Shown piece after piece: positions 1 through 7,073 of a stretch of 64,000 nt of DNA. Source of the DNA: Tropicibacter sp. R16_0 (GTDB taxonomy: Bacteria; Pseudomonadota; Alphaproteobacteria; Rhodobacterales; Rhodobacteraceae); contig NZ_JAGHRE010000005.1 in the NCBI RefSeq assembly GCF_017743935.1, positions 1 through 64,000 on the forward strand, written 5' to 3'. Position numbers and translations under genes: made by a program. Below the pieces are notes generated by a model. The model did not search any database. It was not told where the DNA came from and worked only from the letters and a program-made list of their open reading frames with translations. Position 1 is the first letter of the stretch. Every line of letters begins with the position of its first letter.

Positions 1-1
1 G

Positions 2-139
2 GGCGATTACACGATCACCCGGAGCTCGGCCACGGATGTGACGGTGACGGGTGCCGATGGCACCGACAGCCTGATCTCGGTCGAGTATTTCCAGTTCGAC
101 GACGAGACTGCGAATATCTGGCAATTCTCAATCGCCTGA
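2..139 (+). CDS. 3' end of RTX-like calcium-binding protein (cut by window start)
   Basis: The first 45 codons in frame 2 end at TGA 137-139. They encode the same C-terminal tail as the complete protein at 291-1823: both have ATDVTVTGADGTDSLISVEY and both end ANIWQFSIA, with only two residue differences. It is therefore the end of a tandem paralogue lying upstream. Tails of this kind close RTX/hemolysin-type calcium-binding proteins and probably carry the type I secretion signal; that role is inferred. The upstream part and its start are outside the window. DNA identity to the second copy is also very high, which suggests a recent duplication or gene conversion. Confidence 0.8.
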   Translation, partial: GDYTITRSSATDVTVTGADGTDSLISVEYFQFDDETANIWQFSIA

Positions 140-290
140 AGCGGGGTATTGAGAACGAACAATATCTTCGCGAGAGGATTGTTGAAGCTACATCCAAAAA
201 AATCTGCAATACAGCCTTTGATTGAGCTTGCTCCCTCGCAACACACGCTATACCAATTCGTCTTGTTGAACGATGATTTGGATACATTAG

Positions 291-1823
291 ATGGCTACAG
301 TTACTGCATTCATTACCCCCGGATCAATTGGCTTCGATGACCAGGCGCTCAGCAACGATAATTTTTGGTATATGGGCCACCTTTCGCGAGATGCAGTTGG
401 ATCAACCTATCTCGGCGGTAACACAAGCACCAACATAACTTGGGGTGGCGCGATACAGCGTTTTGAAGGGGACTTCAAACGCTATGATTTTCGCGCCCCA
501 GATCCCGACGCTCTAAAGGACCCAGTGTATTCCGTCACCTTGTTCCAGAGCTCGAATCTAATCTTGGACGCCGGGGACCCTCCCATTTTTCGGATCGACT
601 TTGATCCAGGTTTCACCGAAGAGGATTTGCGCAGACTAGGAGCTGCCAGCGATCGTGAGGCGTTTGGTGACCTACTGTATGGCAATGATGTCTTGCACCT
701 GACCGATGGCAATGATCGCGTTTCCGGTCGTGCTGGTTATGATTGGTTCTTTCCGGGTCACGGCAATGATACGCTTGACGGTGGTTCTGGTCGAGACATG
801 GTGTCTTACTCCGGCCTCGAAGATATTGCAGGGCGCGGGACGGATTTCTTCTTGAACCTTGATTTGACCGCAGGGGTTGTAAACGTCTTTGGCGGCGAGA
901 CGGACCAGTTGATCTCGATCGAGCGGGCCACCGGTTCGAGCTACGCTGACGTGATGCGTGGTACAAATGGAAATGACGATCTACGTGGGATCGGGGACTA
1001 TGACTGGTTCATCGCCACGGCTGGGCGTGATACGATTGATGGCGGTGGCGGCCTTGACATGATCACCTTCATCGAGGCCGGTCACTCTGGCGCACCCGTT
1101 GTGCGTGACATTTTTGATGGAGGCGGCGCACCACCAACCGGGCGGGATGTTGGTGGCATCGCCTTGGACCTTGAAAATCCGAGCAACAACACCGGGCTGG
1201 CCTCGGGGCTGACGCTGACCTCGGTCGAGCGGGTCACCGGCTCGTCGCATCAGGACGTGTTCTACGGGGATGCGCAGCAGAACGACTTCCGCGGATTGGG
1301 GGGCTATGACTGGTTTGTCGGTTCAACCGGAGGGCGAGAGCGCTACTTCGGCGGCGACGGGCTGGACACGGTGACCTATTTCCAGTCGACGTCCGGCGTG
1401 TCGGCCTCCTTGCGCAACGGCGCGGGGCTGTTTGGCGGCCAGGAGACGGGCTATGGCTCGGCCGGCGATGCGGTGCGGGATCTGTATTTCGAGATCGAAA
1501 ACCTGGTCGGCACCAACTTTGACGACAGCCTGACGGGCAACAACGAGCGCAACCAGCTGTCGGGTCTGGACGGGGATGATTTCCTGTTCGGTTACGGCGG
1601 GATCGACTACCTGAAAGGCGGCGCGGGCAACGACACGCTGAACGGCGGCGCGGGATCGGACTTTGCGATCTTCGACGGCAACCGGGCCGATTACACGATC
1701 ACGCGCACGTCGGCGACGGATGTGACGGTGACGGGGGCCGATGGCACCGACAGCCTGATCTCGGTCGAGTATTTCCAGTTCGATGACGAGACCGCCAACA
1801 TCTGGCAATTCTCGATCGCCTGA
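291..1823 (+). CDS. RTX-like calcium-binding repeat protein
   Basis: This 510-residue protein carries glycine/aspartate-rich nonapeptide-like motifs (GNDTLDGGSGRDMV, GGAGNDTLNGGAGSDF) typical of RTX proteins exported by type I secretion. The first roughly 120 residues are a distinct, unrecognised N-terminal domain. Three modules follow, each with a YDWF motif (residues 150, 237 and 339) a short distance before a D-G-G-x-G-x-D-x-[VI] turn. A motif like SIERATGSS or SVERVTGSS links the modules. The tail matches that of the partial gene upstream. No signal peptide is visible, as expected for type I export. The ATG at 291 has no obvious ribosome binding site. The 5' half is visibly AT-richer than the part after about position 1190, so the gene may be chimeric. 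Its function (adhesin, toxin or S-layer-like) cannot be told. Confidence 0.82.
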   Translation: MATVTAFITPGSIGFDDQALSNDNFWYMGHLSRDAVGSTYLGGNTSTNITWGGAIQRFEGDFKRYDFRAPDPDALKDPVYSVTLFQSSNLILDAGDPPIFRIDFDPGFTEEDLRRLGAASDREAFGDLLYGNDVLHLTDGNDRVSGRAGYDWFFPGHGNDTLDGGSGRDMVSYSGLEDIAGRGTDFFLNLDLTAGVVNVFGGETDQLISIERATGSSYADVMRGTNGNDDLRGIGDYDWFIATAGRDTIDGGGGLDMITFIEAGHSGAPVVRDIFDGGGAPPTGRDVGGIALDLENPSNNTGLASGLTLTSVERVTGSSHQDVFYGDAQQNDFRGLGGYDWFVGSTGGRERYFGGDGLDTVTYFQSTSGVSASLRNGAGLFGGQETGYGSAGDAVRDLYFEIENLVGTNFDDSLTGNNERNQLSGLDGDDFLFGYGGIDYLKGGAGNDTLNGGAGSDFAIFDGNRADYTITRTSATDVTVTGADGTDSLISVEYFQFDDETANIWQFSIA

Positions 1824-2024
1824 GGGTCCCGTGCCGCGCAATCATGGCCGGGCTGGGCGATCAGGAATGATGTGCTCCGACAATCGAACGAGAACGGGAT
1901 GCTGTTTTCTTGTGGCTTTAGGTGATTGGCCAGTGAAAAGCCTTGGTTCTGTCCCGTTATCGGCCCTGCCCCACTGCGCCTTAAAGTTTAGATACCACTT
2001 GAAAACACCGGCCGCTCACCACGC

Positions 2025-2663
2025 TCAATGCGTGATGACTGTGCATACCTTGAAATAGAACCCGCGAACCCCGGCGGCTTTAAGCGCCTCAACGAGGTCT
2101 TCGGACATAAACGTGGCAAGCGTGATGTCGTCGCGCCACAAATGGCGTCCATGGGCTGCGTCTGCGAGTACCACACAGGCGTCTTTCGTGAGCGCGCGCA
2201 ACCTAATGACCTCGCGACCGGTGTTTTTTTGCGTAATTCGAGCAATCTGCGACCGCCCCATATCTACGGTGCGTGCCGTGACGTGGACGTTGATAAAGAA
2301 ATAGGGCCGCTCAAACCGCTGCTGACTTCCAAGAGACCACATGCGCGGAATCTGGACGATGTCATGTAGGTCCGGCTCAAACTGGCGGATGATGTCGGCG
2401 ACTCTTTGGCTGATGACAGCGTTTTTCTCGTCGAATGCCTGAAAAATGTCGCCTACTTCGTCGATCTTTCCTCTGGCGACCGCCCAATAGCGATCAATAA
2501 ACTCGAATGTTCGATGTTCCAGCGGTTTGGCAGTGAGACTATCAAGATCCATGTATTTGCTGGGGTTTGCTGGCCCGGTATCCTCTTTTGGGTTTTGGTT
2601 TTCGCTCCACCGGAGGCCCGTATTTACCTCTTCCCAAGCCGTATTTGGACGATAAATCATCAT
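2025..2663 (-). CDS. Imm11-like (DUF1629) immunity family protein
   Basis: A 212-residue cytoplasmic protein with no signal or membrane segment. Its C-terminus (LATFMSEDLVEALKAAGVRG followed by FYF) and the preceding HLWRDD resemble the Imm11/DUF1629 (MXAN_0049-type) family, which contains immunity proteins of polymorphic toxin systems. The middle part (VISQRVADIIRQFEPDLHDI) also fits. I start it at ATG 2663, preceded by AAGGGATAGAG, rather than at the TTG 30 bases upstream, which lacks a binding site. A short reading frame ends at TAG 2671-2669, five bases before this start, as in toxin-immunity pairs. Family assignment is from motif memory; the cognate toxin appears lost or decayed. Confidence 0.6.
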   Translation of the reverse strand: MMIYRPNTAWEEVNTGLRWSENQNPKEDTGPANPSKYMDLDSLTAKPLEHRTFEFIDRYWAVARGKIDEVGDIFQAFDEKNAVISQRVADIIRQFEPDLHDIVQIPRMWSLGSQQRFERPYFFINVHVTARTVDMGRSQIARITQKNTGREVIRLRALTKDACVVLADAAHGRHLWRDDITLATFMSEDLVEALKAAGVRGFYFKVCTVITH

Positions 2664-2668
2664 CTGCT

Positions 2669-2818
2669 CTATCCCTTGCCCGCAAATGTCCAAACATCGC
2701 TAAGAAACATCTCTGCAATCCCATCGGGCCGCGCGAAGGATGAGACGACATAACCACTAAAAGGGTTTTGCCCGATGTCCAGTCCGCCAATCTGGTTGAT
2801 GTCTGCGGGTATTCCGGC
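2669..2818 (-). pseudogene. possible remnant of a toxin-like gene 5' of the Imm11 gene
   Basis: Read on the minus strand, 49 codons follow an in-frame TGA (2821-2819) and end at TAG 2671-2669. The peptide includes ADINQIGGLDIGQNPFSGYV and ends FLSDVWTFAGKG. Its composition looks like real protein, while the other frames here do not. It has no plausible start of its own, and upstream continuation in any frame is broken before the nirV 3' end. I read it as the decayed C-terminal end of a gene that was co-transcribed with the immunity gene. Identification as a toxin rests only on position. Confidence 0.4.
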
Positions 2819-2932
2819 TCAGCGAAACAGCTCTGACCAGGGAAAGGCTCTCCTCGGGTTCGGGCCGTGACAAACGGCTGTTCCGTGCCGGACGCGCAAC
2901 CAAGATATCCTACCTGAAGGTATGCAGGGTCC

Positions 2933-3688
2933 CTAGCCTGCTATCGCCTCATCCGACACCAGGCGCATCCCCAGATGCGCCGGTGGGGCGCCAACGGCAC
3001 AGCCGCCTCTTGCAGGGTCCCGGACCAGAAAGGGAACTGCCGCAACATGTTCGCCACCGACGAAGAAAGCCGGGCAACGGTCGGGGTCAATGCCTTCGTT
3101 GCTGCCAGCATAGCACTCTTGCGTCCATTCCCAGACACTGCCGTCCAGATCAGCGATCCCCTCGGGGGACATGGAAAAACTCCCCTGTGATTTGAGGCCC
3201 CTGGGCGCAAGATCCTGGGTCAGGTAGCTGGACGCCCATGTGAGCGACGGGTCGGTAAAAATCGGATCAGGTTCCTCGGGCAACACGGTGTCTGCCATGT
3301 GCTCCCATTCGGCAATCGTGGGCAACCGAAAGTCGTGCCCTGTGGCTGCATTGAACCATCGCAGGTATTCGTTCACATCCAGATAGTTCAGTCCCGTGGC
3401 CGGCGTCGAATTGGGATCAAGACCAGGGCGGGCGCGCAGCTCCAGTATACATCCACCGTCGGCGTGGCACCGGTTCCATTCCGCAACCGTCACTTCATAC
3501 CGTTGGACATGCAGCACCTTGCCACCGGGCAAGGCAATCGGTTCGTCGGCCATGTTTGGCATAGGCTGGGTCGGGGCCGACGGAAAGCTTGAAACAACCC
3601 AGCCTGCAAAAAGGGCCACCGCCACACCAGCACCCATCCAGCCAAAAAGGCGCCTTTGGGTGGCTTTCTGTGTGGCGGTGGCGTTCAT
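2933..3688 (-). CDS. nirV: NirV, formylglycine-generating-enzyme-like protein of nirK operon
   Basis: A 251-residue protein of the FGE-sulfatase (SUMF1-like) fold: YEVTVAEWNRC near the start, then FRLPTIAEWEHMA, SVWEWTQECY and a C-terminal HLGMRLV. A single membrane segment at about residues 14-35 anchors it, with the domain probably in the periplasm. NirV genes commonly follow nirK in rhodobacters; their biochemical role is unsettled. The ATG at 3688 lies 16 bases past the nirK stop (TGA 3707-3705) and is preceded by CAGGACTG, so it is the last gene of the pseudoazurin-nirK-nirV operon. A TTG 27 bases upstream is in frame but would overlap nirK. The usual RGGS motif reads RGGC here. Confidence 0.85.
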   Translation of the reverse strand: MNATATQKATQRRLFGWMGAGVAVALFAGWVVSSFPSAPTQPMPNMADEPIALPGGKVLHVQRYEVTVAEWNRCHADGGCILELRARPGLDPNSTPATGLNYLDVNEYLRWFNAATGHDFRLPTIAEWEHMADTVLPEEPDPIFTDPSLTWASSYLTQDLAPRGLKSQGSFSMSPEGIADLDGSVWEWTQECYAGSNEGIDPDRCPAFFVGGEHVAAVPFLVRDPARGGCAVGAPPAHLGMRLVSDEAIAG

Positions 3689-3704
3689 GATCGTCAGTCC
3701 TGTG

Positions 3705-4922
3705 TCAGGTTGCAAAGGGACGCGGAGCGACGACCTGTTCCATCAGATTGTTGTCCCACTCACCTTCGACGATGAAGTGTGCGGTGGCCCCCAGAAGGGC
3801 GGCCTCGATCAAGTTGTGGTTCACATAGGCGTACACTCCGGGCTGTTCGAAGGTGTACATCGCTGCAACGGCACAGCCGCCACGGACGAACCAGGTTTCA
3901 ACCCCCGTCTGGGGCGTGTCGGTGAACGAGGTTTCCCAGACATAGTTGCCGTGACCACCGATCAGGTGCGGACGGGTGTCGCGGTTGGCCTGGTTGTGGA
4001 TCATCAGCACCGTCTCACCAACCTTGAACTTCATCGCGTTCTCACCGGTCAGGGCACCAACGGCGCCGTTGAAGACCGAGTGTGTGGGCGTCAGCGTGCG
4101 CATCGCCTCGAGGCTGTCGGCATAGTCGTCACCGGCCGCTTCATAGGTCTTGTATTCGCCGTTTTCGTCCATCGGCAGATAGTAATCCTGCTCGCCGATA
4201 TAGGCGATCTTGTCGTACTTCAGCGGGTTGCCGTCGGCATCCTTCAGGCCATCGCGCGGCAGCACCATGACGGCGCCGTTCATGCCGTGGGTGACGTGGT
4301 AGGGGATCATCGCCCCGCCAGGTGCGCAGTGATAGGTGAAACATCCGGGCTTGGTTGCTTTCCACCGCAGCACGGTTTCTTCGCCCGGATAGACGTGGGT
4401 CAGGCCACCGCCGCCCAGCGCGCCGGTCGAGGCGTGGAAGTCGATGTTGTGTTCCATCACGCTGTCTTCGGGGTTGCGCAGGGTCAGCTCGATCATGTCG
4501 CCCTCGTGGCAGATGATCAGCGGACCGGGGACCGAGCCGTTGTAGGTCAGCGCCCAGACGGATGCCCCGGTGTCTTCATCCACCACCATCAGACGTTCGG
4601 TGGTTTCCATGGTGATCTCGATGATCTTTGGCCCACCTGTGGCGATCTGCTCATGCTCAGGCGCAAAAGGCGGCGCCACCAGTTCCTGTTTGACGCGGGT
4701 ATAACCCGACAGGTCCGCAGGTTTTGCCGTGCTGTCAGCGGTCTGCTCGGCGGCGGCCTTGTGCAGGTTCTTGGACACGGCATCTGCCTTGAGCGGCATG
4801 GGGCTGCGCTTGGCGGCCATGGCAGTGGCGCCGGTCATCGCGGCGGCACCGGCCAGAACCGATCCGCGCAGCACATTGCGGCGGCTTGTTTTCATGAGGC
4901 CTGGGTTGATGAACTTGGTCAT
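3705..4922 (-). CDS. nirK: copper-containing nitrite reductase NirK
   Basis: Periplasmic reduction of nitrite to nitric oxide by a trimeric two-cupredoxin-domain enzyme of 405 residues. A twin-arginine signal (TSRRNVLRG, residues 12-20) begins a hydrophobic stretch. Type 1 copper ligands: H158, C199, H209 and M214. Type 2 ligands: H163, H198 and H281, with the catalytic aspartate D161 in HNIDFH. The loop [11 protein letters not shown] has one residue more between Cys and His than the CAPPGMVPWH form known from Alcaligenes-type enzymes, and has Tyr in place of Trp. The start has an ideal AAGGAGGATAAA leader. It lies 60 bases after the pseudoazurin gene, its likely electron donor, and is followed by nirV. 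Confidence 0.97.
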   Translation of the reverse strand: MTKFINPGLMKTSRRNVLRGSVLAGAAAMTGATAMAAKRSPMPLKADAVSKNLHKAAAEQTADSTAKPADLSGYTRVKQELVAPPFAPEHEQIATGGPKIIEITMETTERLMVVDEDTGASVWALTYNGSVPGPLIICHEGDMIELTLRNPEDSVMEHNIDFHASTGALGGGGLTHVYPGEETVLRWKATKPGCFTYHCAPGGAMIPYHVTHGMNGAVMVLPRDGLKDADGNPLKYDKIAYIGEQDYYLPMDENGEYKTYEAAGDDYADSLEAMRTLTPTHSVFNGAVGALTGENAMKFKVGETVLMIHNQANRDTRPHLIGGHGNYVWETSFTDTPQTGVETWFVRGGCAVAAMYTFEQPGVYAYVNHNLIEAALLGATAHFIVEGEWDNNLMEQVVAPRPFAT

Positions 4923-4982
4923 TTTATCCTCCTTGGGGTCGGATGAGGGCGACAGATCCTTGCCCTGCCGCCAAAACAGGGA

Positions 4983-5414
4983 TCAGAAGTTGGCCAATTG
5001 GGCTTCGAAACGTTGCTTGGCTTTCTTCGGCACGCGGCCTTCCAGGAAATCCTCGGGCGGCTGCACATCGCCAACGGCGATCGTCATCACCATGCCCATG
5101 GCGTAGTGCGGCTTGCAGATCACGCCATAGACACCTTCGGTATCCAGGGTGACCTCGATCTCTTGGTTGATCTTGCCTTTGAAGCCTTCGGCGCCTTCAG
5201 GGAACATGCCTTTGCCGGTTTCGGCGTTGTGGCCCTTGTCGCTTGCGAGGAACTTGATGGTGTCCCCCGGCGCGGCCTGGATGAACGCGGGCTCGAACAC
5301 CATGCGTTCGCCATCGCTGCCCTTGTTGAGCATCTTGACCTCAAAGGTTTCCGCAAAGGCAGCGCCTACCATCAACGTGGCCAAGGCGGCTCCGGTTGCA
5401 ATTGCGCGGATCAT
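4983..5414 (-). CDS. pseudoazurin
   Basis: A 143-residue type 1 copper protein that carries electrons in the periplasm, probably to NirK encoded next in the operon. A Sec signal peptide covers residues 1-21 (cleavage after AAFA). Copper ligands are H62 (GHNAETG), C100, H103 and M108 in the loop ICKPHYAMGM, the spacing of pseudoazurins. I chose ATG 5414, preceded by GGAAGGA, because upstream in-frame codons encode no signal peptide and overlap the promoter box at 5477-5490. Expression is probably controlled by NnrR from that box. Confidence 0.95.
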   Translation of the reverse strand: MIRAIATGAALATLMVGAAFAETFEVKMLNKGSDGERMVFEPAFIQAAPGDTIKFLASDKGHNAETGKGMFPEGAEGFKGKINQEIEVTLDTEGVYGVICKPHYAMGMVMTIAVGDVQPPEDFLEGRVPKKAKQRFEAQLANF

Positions 5415-5476
5415 CGGTCTGTCCTTCCATTTTTGATCTCTTGGGGTGGACTCTATTGGGTTCGGCGCGATGAAAT

Positions 5477-5490
5477 TTGCGCTGGCGCAA
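5477..5490. promoter_or_regulatory. NnrR/FNR-type box between pseudoazurin-nirK and nnrR
   Basis: TTGCGCTGGCGCAA is a near-perfect dyad of the TTG-N8-CAA form bound by NnrR/Dnr/FNR-type regulators. Its centre is about 69 bases before the pseudoazurin ATG and about 84 before the nnrR ATG, so it can serve both divergent transcripts. A second, very similar box lies before norC. The assignment to NnrR is inferred from the adjacent regulator gene. Confidence 0.75.
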
Positions 5491-5566
5491 GGTTTGCGGC
5501 GATTTCGGAATTCGGCACCGGCTGCGGCTGGCTTTGTCGCCACGAATGTGCCAAGCCAAAGAGGCA

Positions 5567-6280
5567 ATGACTGAGAACGCCAAGAAAATCCTGCCGCGGC
5601 TTGACGAAAGCCTGCTGACGCATCTGCCCCCGTTTTCCAAACTTGAACGGCGCCAGATCCGCGTGATCTTGGATCAGGCCAGTTCGCGACGGTACGACGA
5701 GGGCGCGCATATCTTTGAAGAGGGCGAGACGGCCGAGCGGTTCTTTATGCTGCTTGATGGTTATGTTCGTGTGGTGCGTGTCACTCAGACCGGTGAGCAG
5801 GTCACGGCACTGCATATTCCATCTGGACAGCTGTTGGGCATTGCCAAGGCAATCGGGCGCGAGAGCTATCCCGCGACGGCCGTAACCGCGACCGAGTCCA
5901 TTGTGCTCAGCTGGCCCATGCGATTGTGGGACACCTTTGTGTCCGACTACGACGGCTTTGCGACCGAAACCTACAAGACCGTCGGCCATCGCGTAGGAGA
6001 GTTGAATACACGCATCGTTGAGCTTGCCACGCAGCAAGTAGAACAGCGGGTCGCAAATGCCCTGTTGCGCCTGATCAATCAGACGGGGCGCAAGGTCGAC
6101 GACGGCATCGAGATCGACTTTCCCATCACCCGGCAGGATCTGTCGGAACTGACGGCAACCACCTTGCATACGGTCAGCCGACTGCTCAGCGCGTGGGAAA
6201 AGCAGGGGATTGTCGAGAGCAAGCGCAAGCGGATCAAGGTCTGCGATCCGCATGCTTTGGTCGAGCTGTCTCAGCCCTGA
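5567..6280 (+). CDS. nnrR: Crp/Fnr-family nitric-oxide-responsive regulator NnrR
   Basis: A 237-residue regulator with an N-terminal cyclic-nucleotide-type sensor domain (GAHIFEEGETAERFFMLLDG) and a C-terminal helix-turn-helix whose recognition part is TTLHTVSRLLSAWEKQGIV, characteristic of the NnrR branch. It lacks the N-terminal cysteine cluster of oxygen-sensing Fnr. It sits between nirK and nor genes, each preceded by a TTG-N8-CAA box, so it most likely activates both in response to nitric oxide. The ATG at 5567 (after AAAGAGGCA) is preferred to in-frame starts upstream, which fall in the promoter box. Its last ten bases overlap the convergent DUF1858 gene. Confidence 0.88.
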   Translation: MTENAKKILPRLDESLLTHLPPFSKLERRQIRVILDQASSRRYDEGAHIFEEGETAERFFMLLDGYVRVVRVTQTGEQVTALHIPSGQLLGIAKAIGRESYPATAVTATESIVLSWPMRLWDTFVSDYDGFATETYKTVGHRVGELNTRIVELATQQVEQRVANALLRLINQTGRKVDDGIEIDFPITRQDLSELTATTLHTVSRLLSAWEKQGIVESKRKRIKVCDPHALVELSQP

Positions 6281-6480
6281 CCGTCCACGGCGCGCTGCAA
6301 CTCGGTCCTGAACACCTCTTCGTCCAGATTGTACTCTGTGCAGGCATCCGCAACCGTATGGAACGGGTTGACCATACAGCCGACGCATAACATGCCGTGC
6401 CTCAGAAAGACCTCGATGGTCTGGGGCCAGACCTTCATCACATCTGACAGCATCAAATCCGGGTCATCCAGGCGGGGCAT
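6271..6480 (-). CDS. DUF1858 redox-disulfide domain protein
   Basis: A 69-residue soluble protein of the DUF1858 family (hybrid-cluster-protein-associated redox disulfide domain). It shows the family's CxxC pair as LCVGC, the helix start DVMKVWPQTIEVFLRHGM, and a C-terminal acidic helix. Members are small and often lie beside nitric-oxide and hybrid-cluster genes; their biochemistry is little known. It is transcribed away from norC, sharing the intergenic NnrR-type box at 6529-6542 (about 55 bases upstream of its ATG), so it is probably part of the nitric-oxide response. It converges on nnrR with a ten-base overlap. Confidence 0.85.
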   Translation of the reverse strand: MPRLDDPDLMLSDVMKVWPQTIEVFLRHGMLCVGCMVNPFHTVADACTEYNLDEEVFRTELQRAVDGQG

Positions 6481-6528
6481 GCGCGTGTCCTTTCCCCTCT
6501 CACGCTAGGGGCTGAACCGCGACAAACG

Positions 6529-6542
6529 TTGTGCTGGCGCAA
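6529..6542. promoter_or_regulatory. NnrR/FNR-type box between DUF1858 gene and norC
   Basis: TTGTGCTGGCGCAA differs by one base from the box at 5477. It lies about 65 bases before the norC ATG and about 55 before the start of the divergent DUF1858 gene. The CTGGCGCAA half is identical in both sites. Confidence 0.75.
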
Positions 6543-6600
6543 ATTGGCGCCGTCTTGGCCAAGCTACCAATAGGCATCCCGAGGTGAAGGAGGCCTAGGC

Positions 6601-7053
6601 ATGGCTGAAATCTTAACAAAATCGCGGGCGCGCAACATTTTCTACGGGGGTTCGATATTCTTTGTCGTGATCTTTGTGGGGATGACCGTCCACAGCCACC
6701 GATACGTGGTGAACCAATCAACCGCAGGTATGGAGCTCAGCGAAGAGGTCGTGTTGGGCAAACACGTCTGGGAGCGCCATTCCTGCATCAACTGTCACAG
6801 CCTGCACGGCGAAGGCGCCTATTTCGCGCCCGAGTTGGGCAACGTCATGACCCGTTGGGACGTGATGGACTCGCCTGAAGACGCCTATGAGACGCTGGAT
6901 GGCTGGATGAAATCGCAGCCCACCGGCATCGAAGGCCGTCGCCAGATGCCGTTTTTCGAGCTGACCGAAGAAGAGACACGCGGCCTGGCCGAGTTCCTTC
7001 GTTGGGCCGATCAAACCGACACGCAGGGCTGGCCGCCCAATGATGCGGGTTAA
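6601..7053 (+). CDS. norC: nitric oxide reductase cytochrome c subunit NorC
   Basis: A 150-residue membrane-anchored c-type cytochrome. One N-terminal transmembrane helix (residues 12-31) is followed by a periplasmic domain with a single haem site C62-I-N-C65-H66 and a Met in GRRQMPFFEL as the probable sixth ligand. It passes electrons from soluble cytochrome or cupredoxin to NorB, which reduces two nitric oxide molecules to nitrous oxide. GGAGG before the ATG is a good binding site. First gene of the norCBQD operon, with an NnrR-type box upstream. Confidence 0.96.
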   Translation: MAEILTKSRARNIFYGGSIFFVVIFVGMTVHSHRYVVNQSTAGMELSEEVVLGKHVWERHSCINCHSLHGEGAYFAPELGNVMTRWDVMDSPEDAYETLDGWMKSQPTGIEGRRQMPFFELTEEETRGLAEFLRWADQTDTQGWPPNDAG

Positions 7054-7073
7054 GAGGCGCAAGGAGAAAAACC

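Noticed and set aside
3396-4946. 516-codon plus-strand open frame opposite nirK/nirV
   Set aside because: Antisense to genes with clear copper-binding and FGE motifs.
5477-5566. N-terminal extension of NnrR starting at 5477
   Set aside because: It would start in the FNR-type box and has no family resemblance; ATG 5567 has a binding site.
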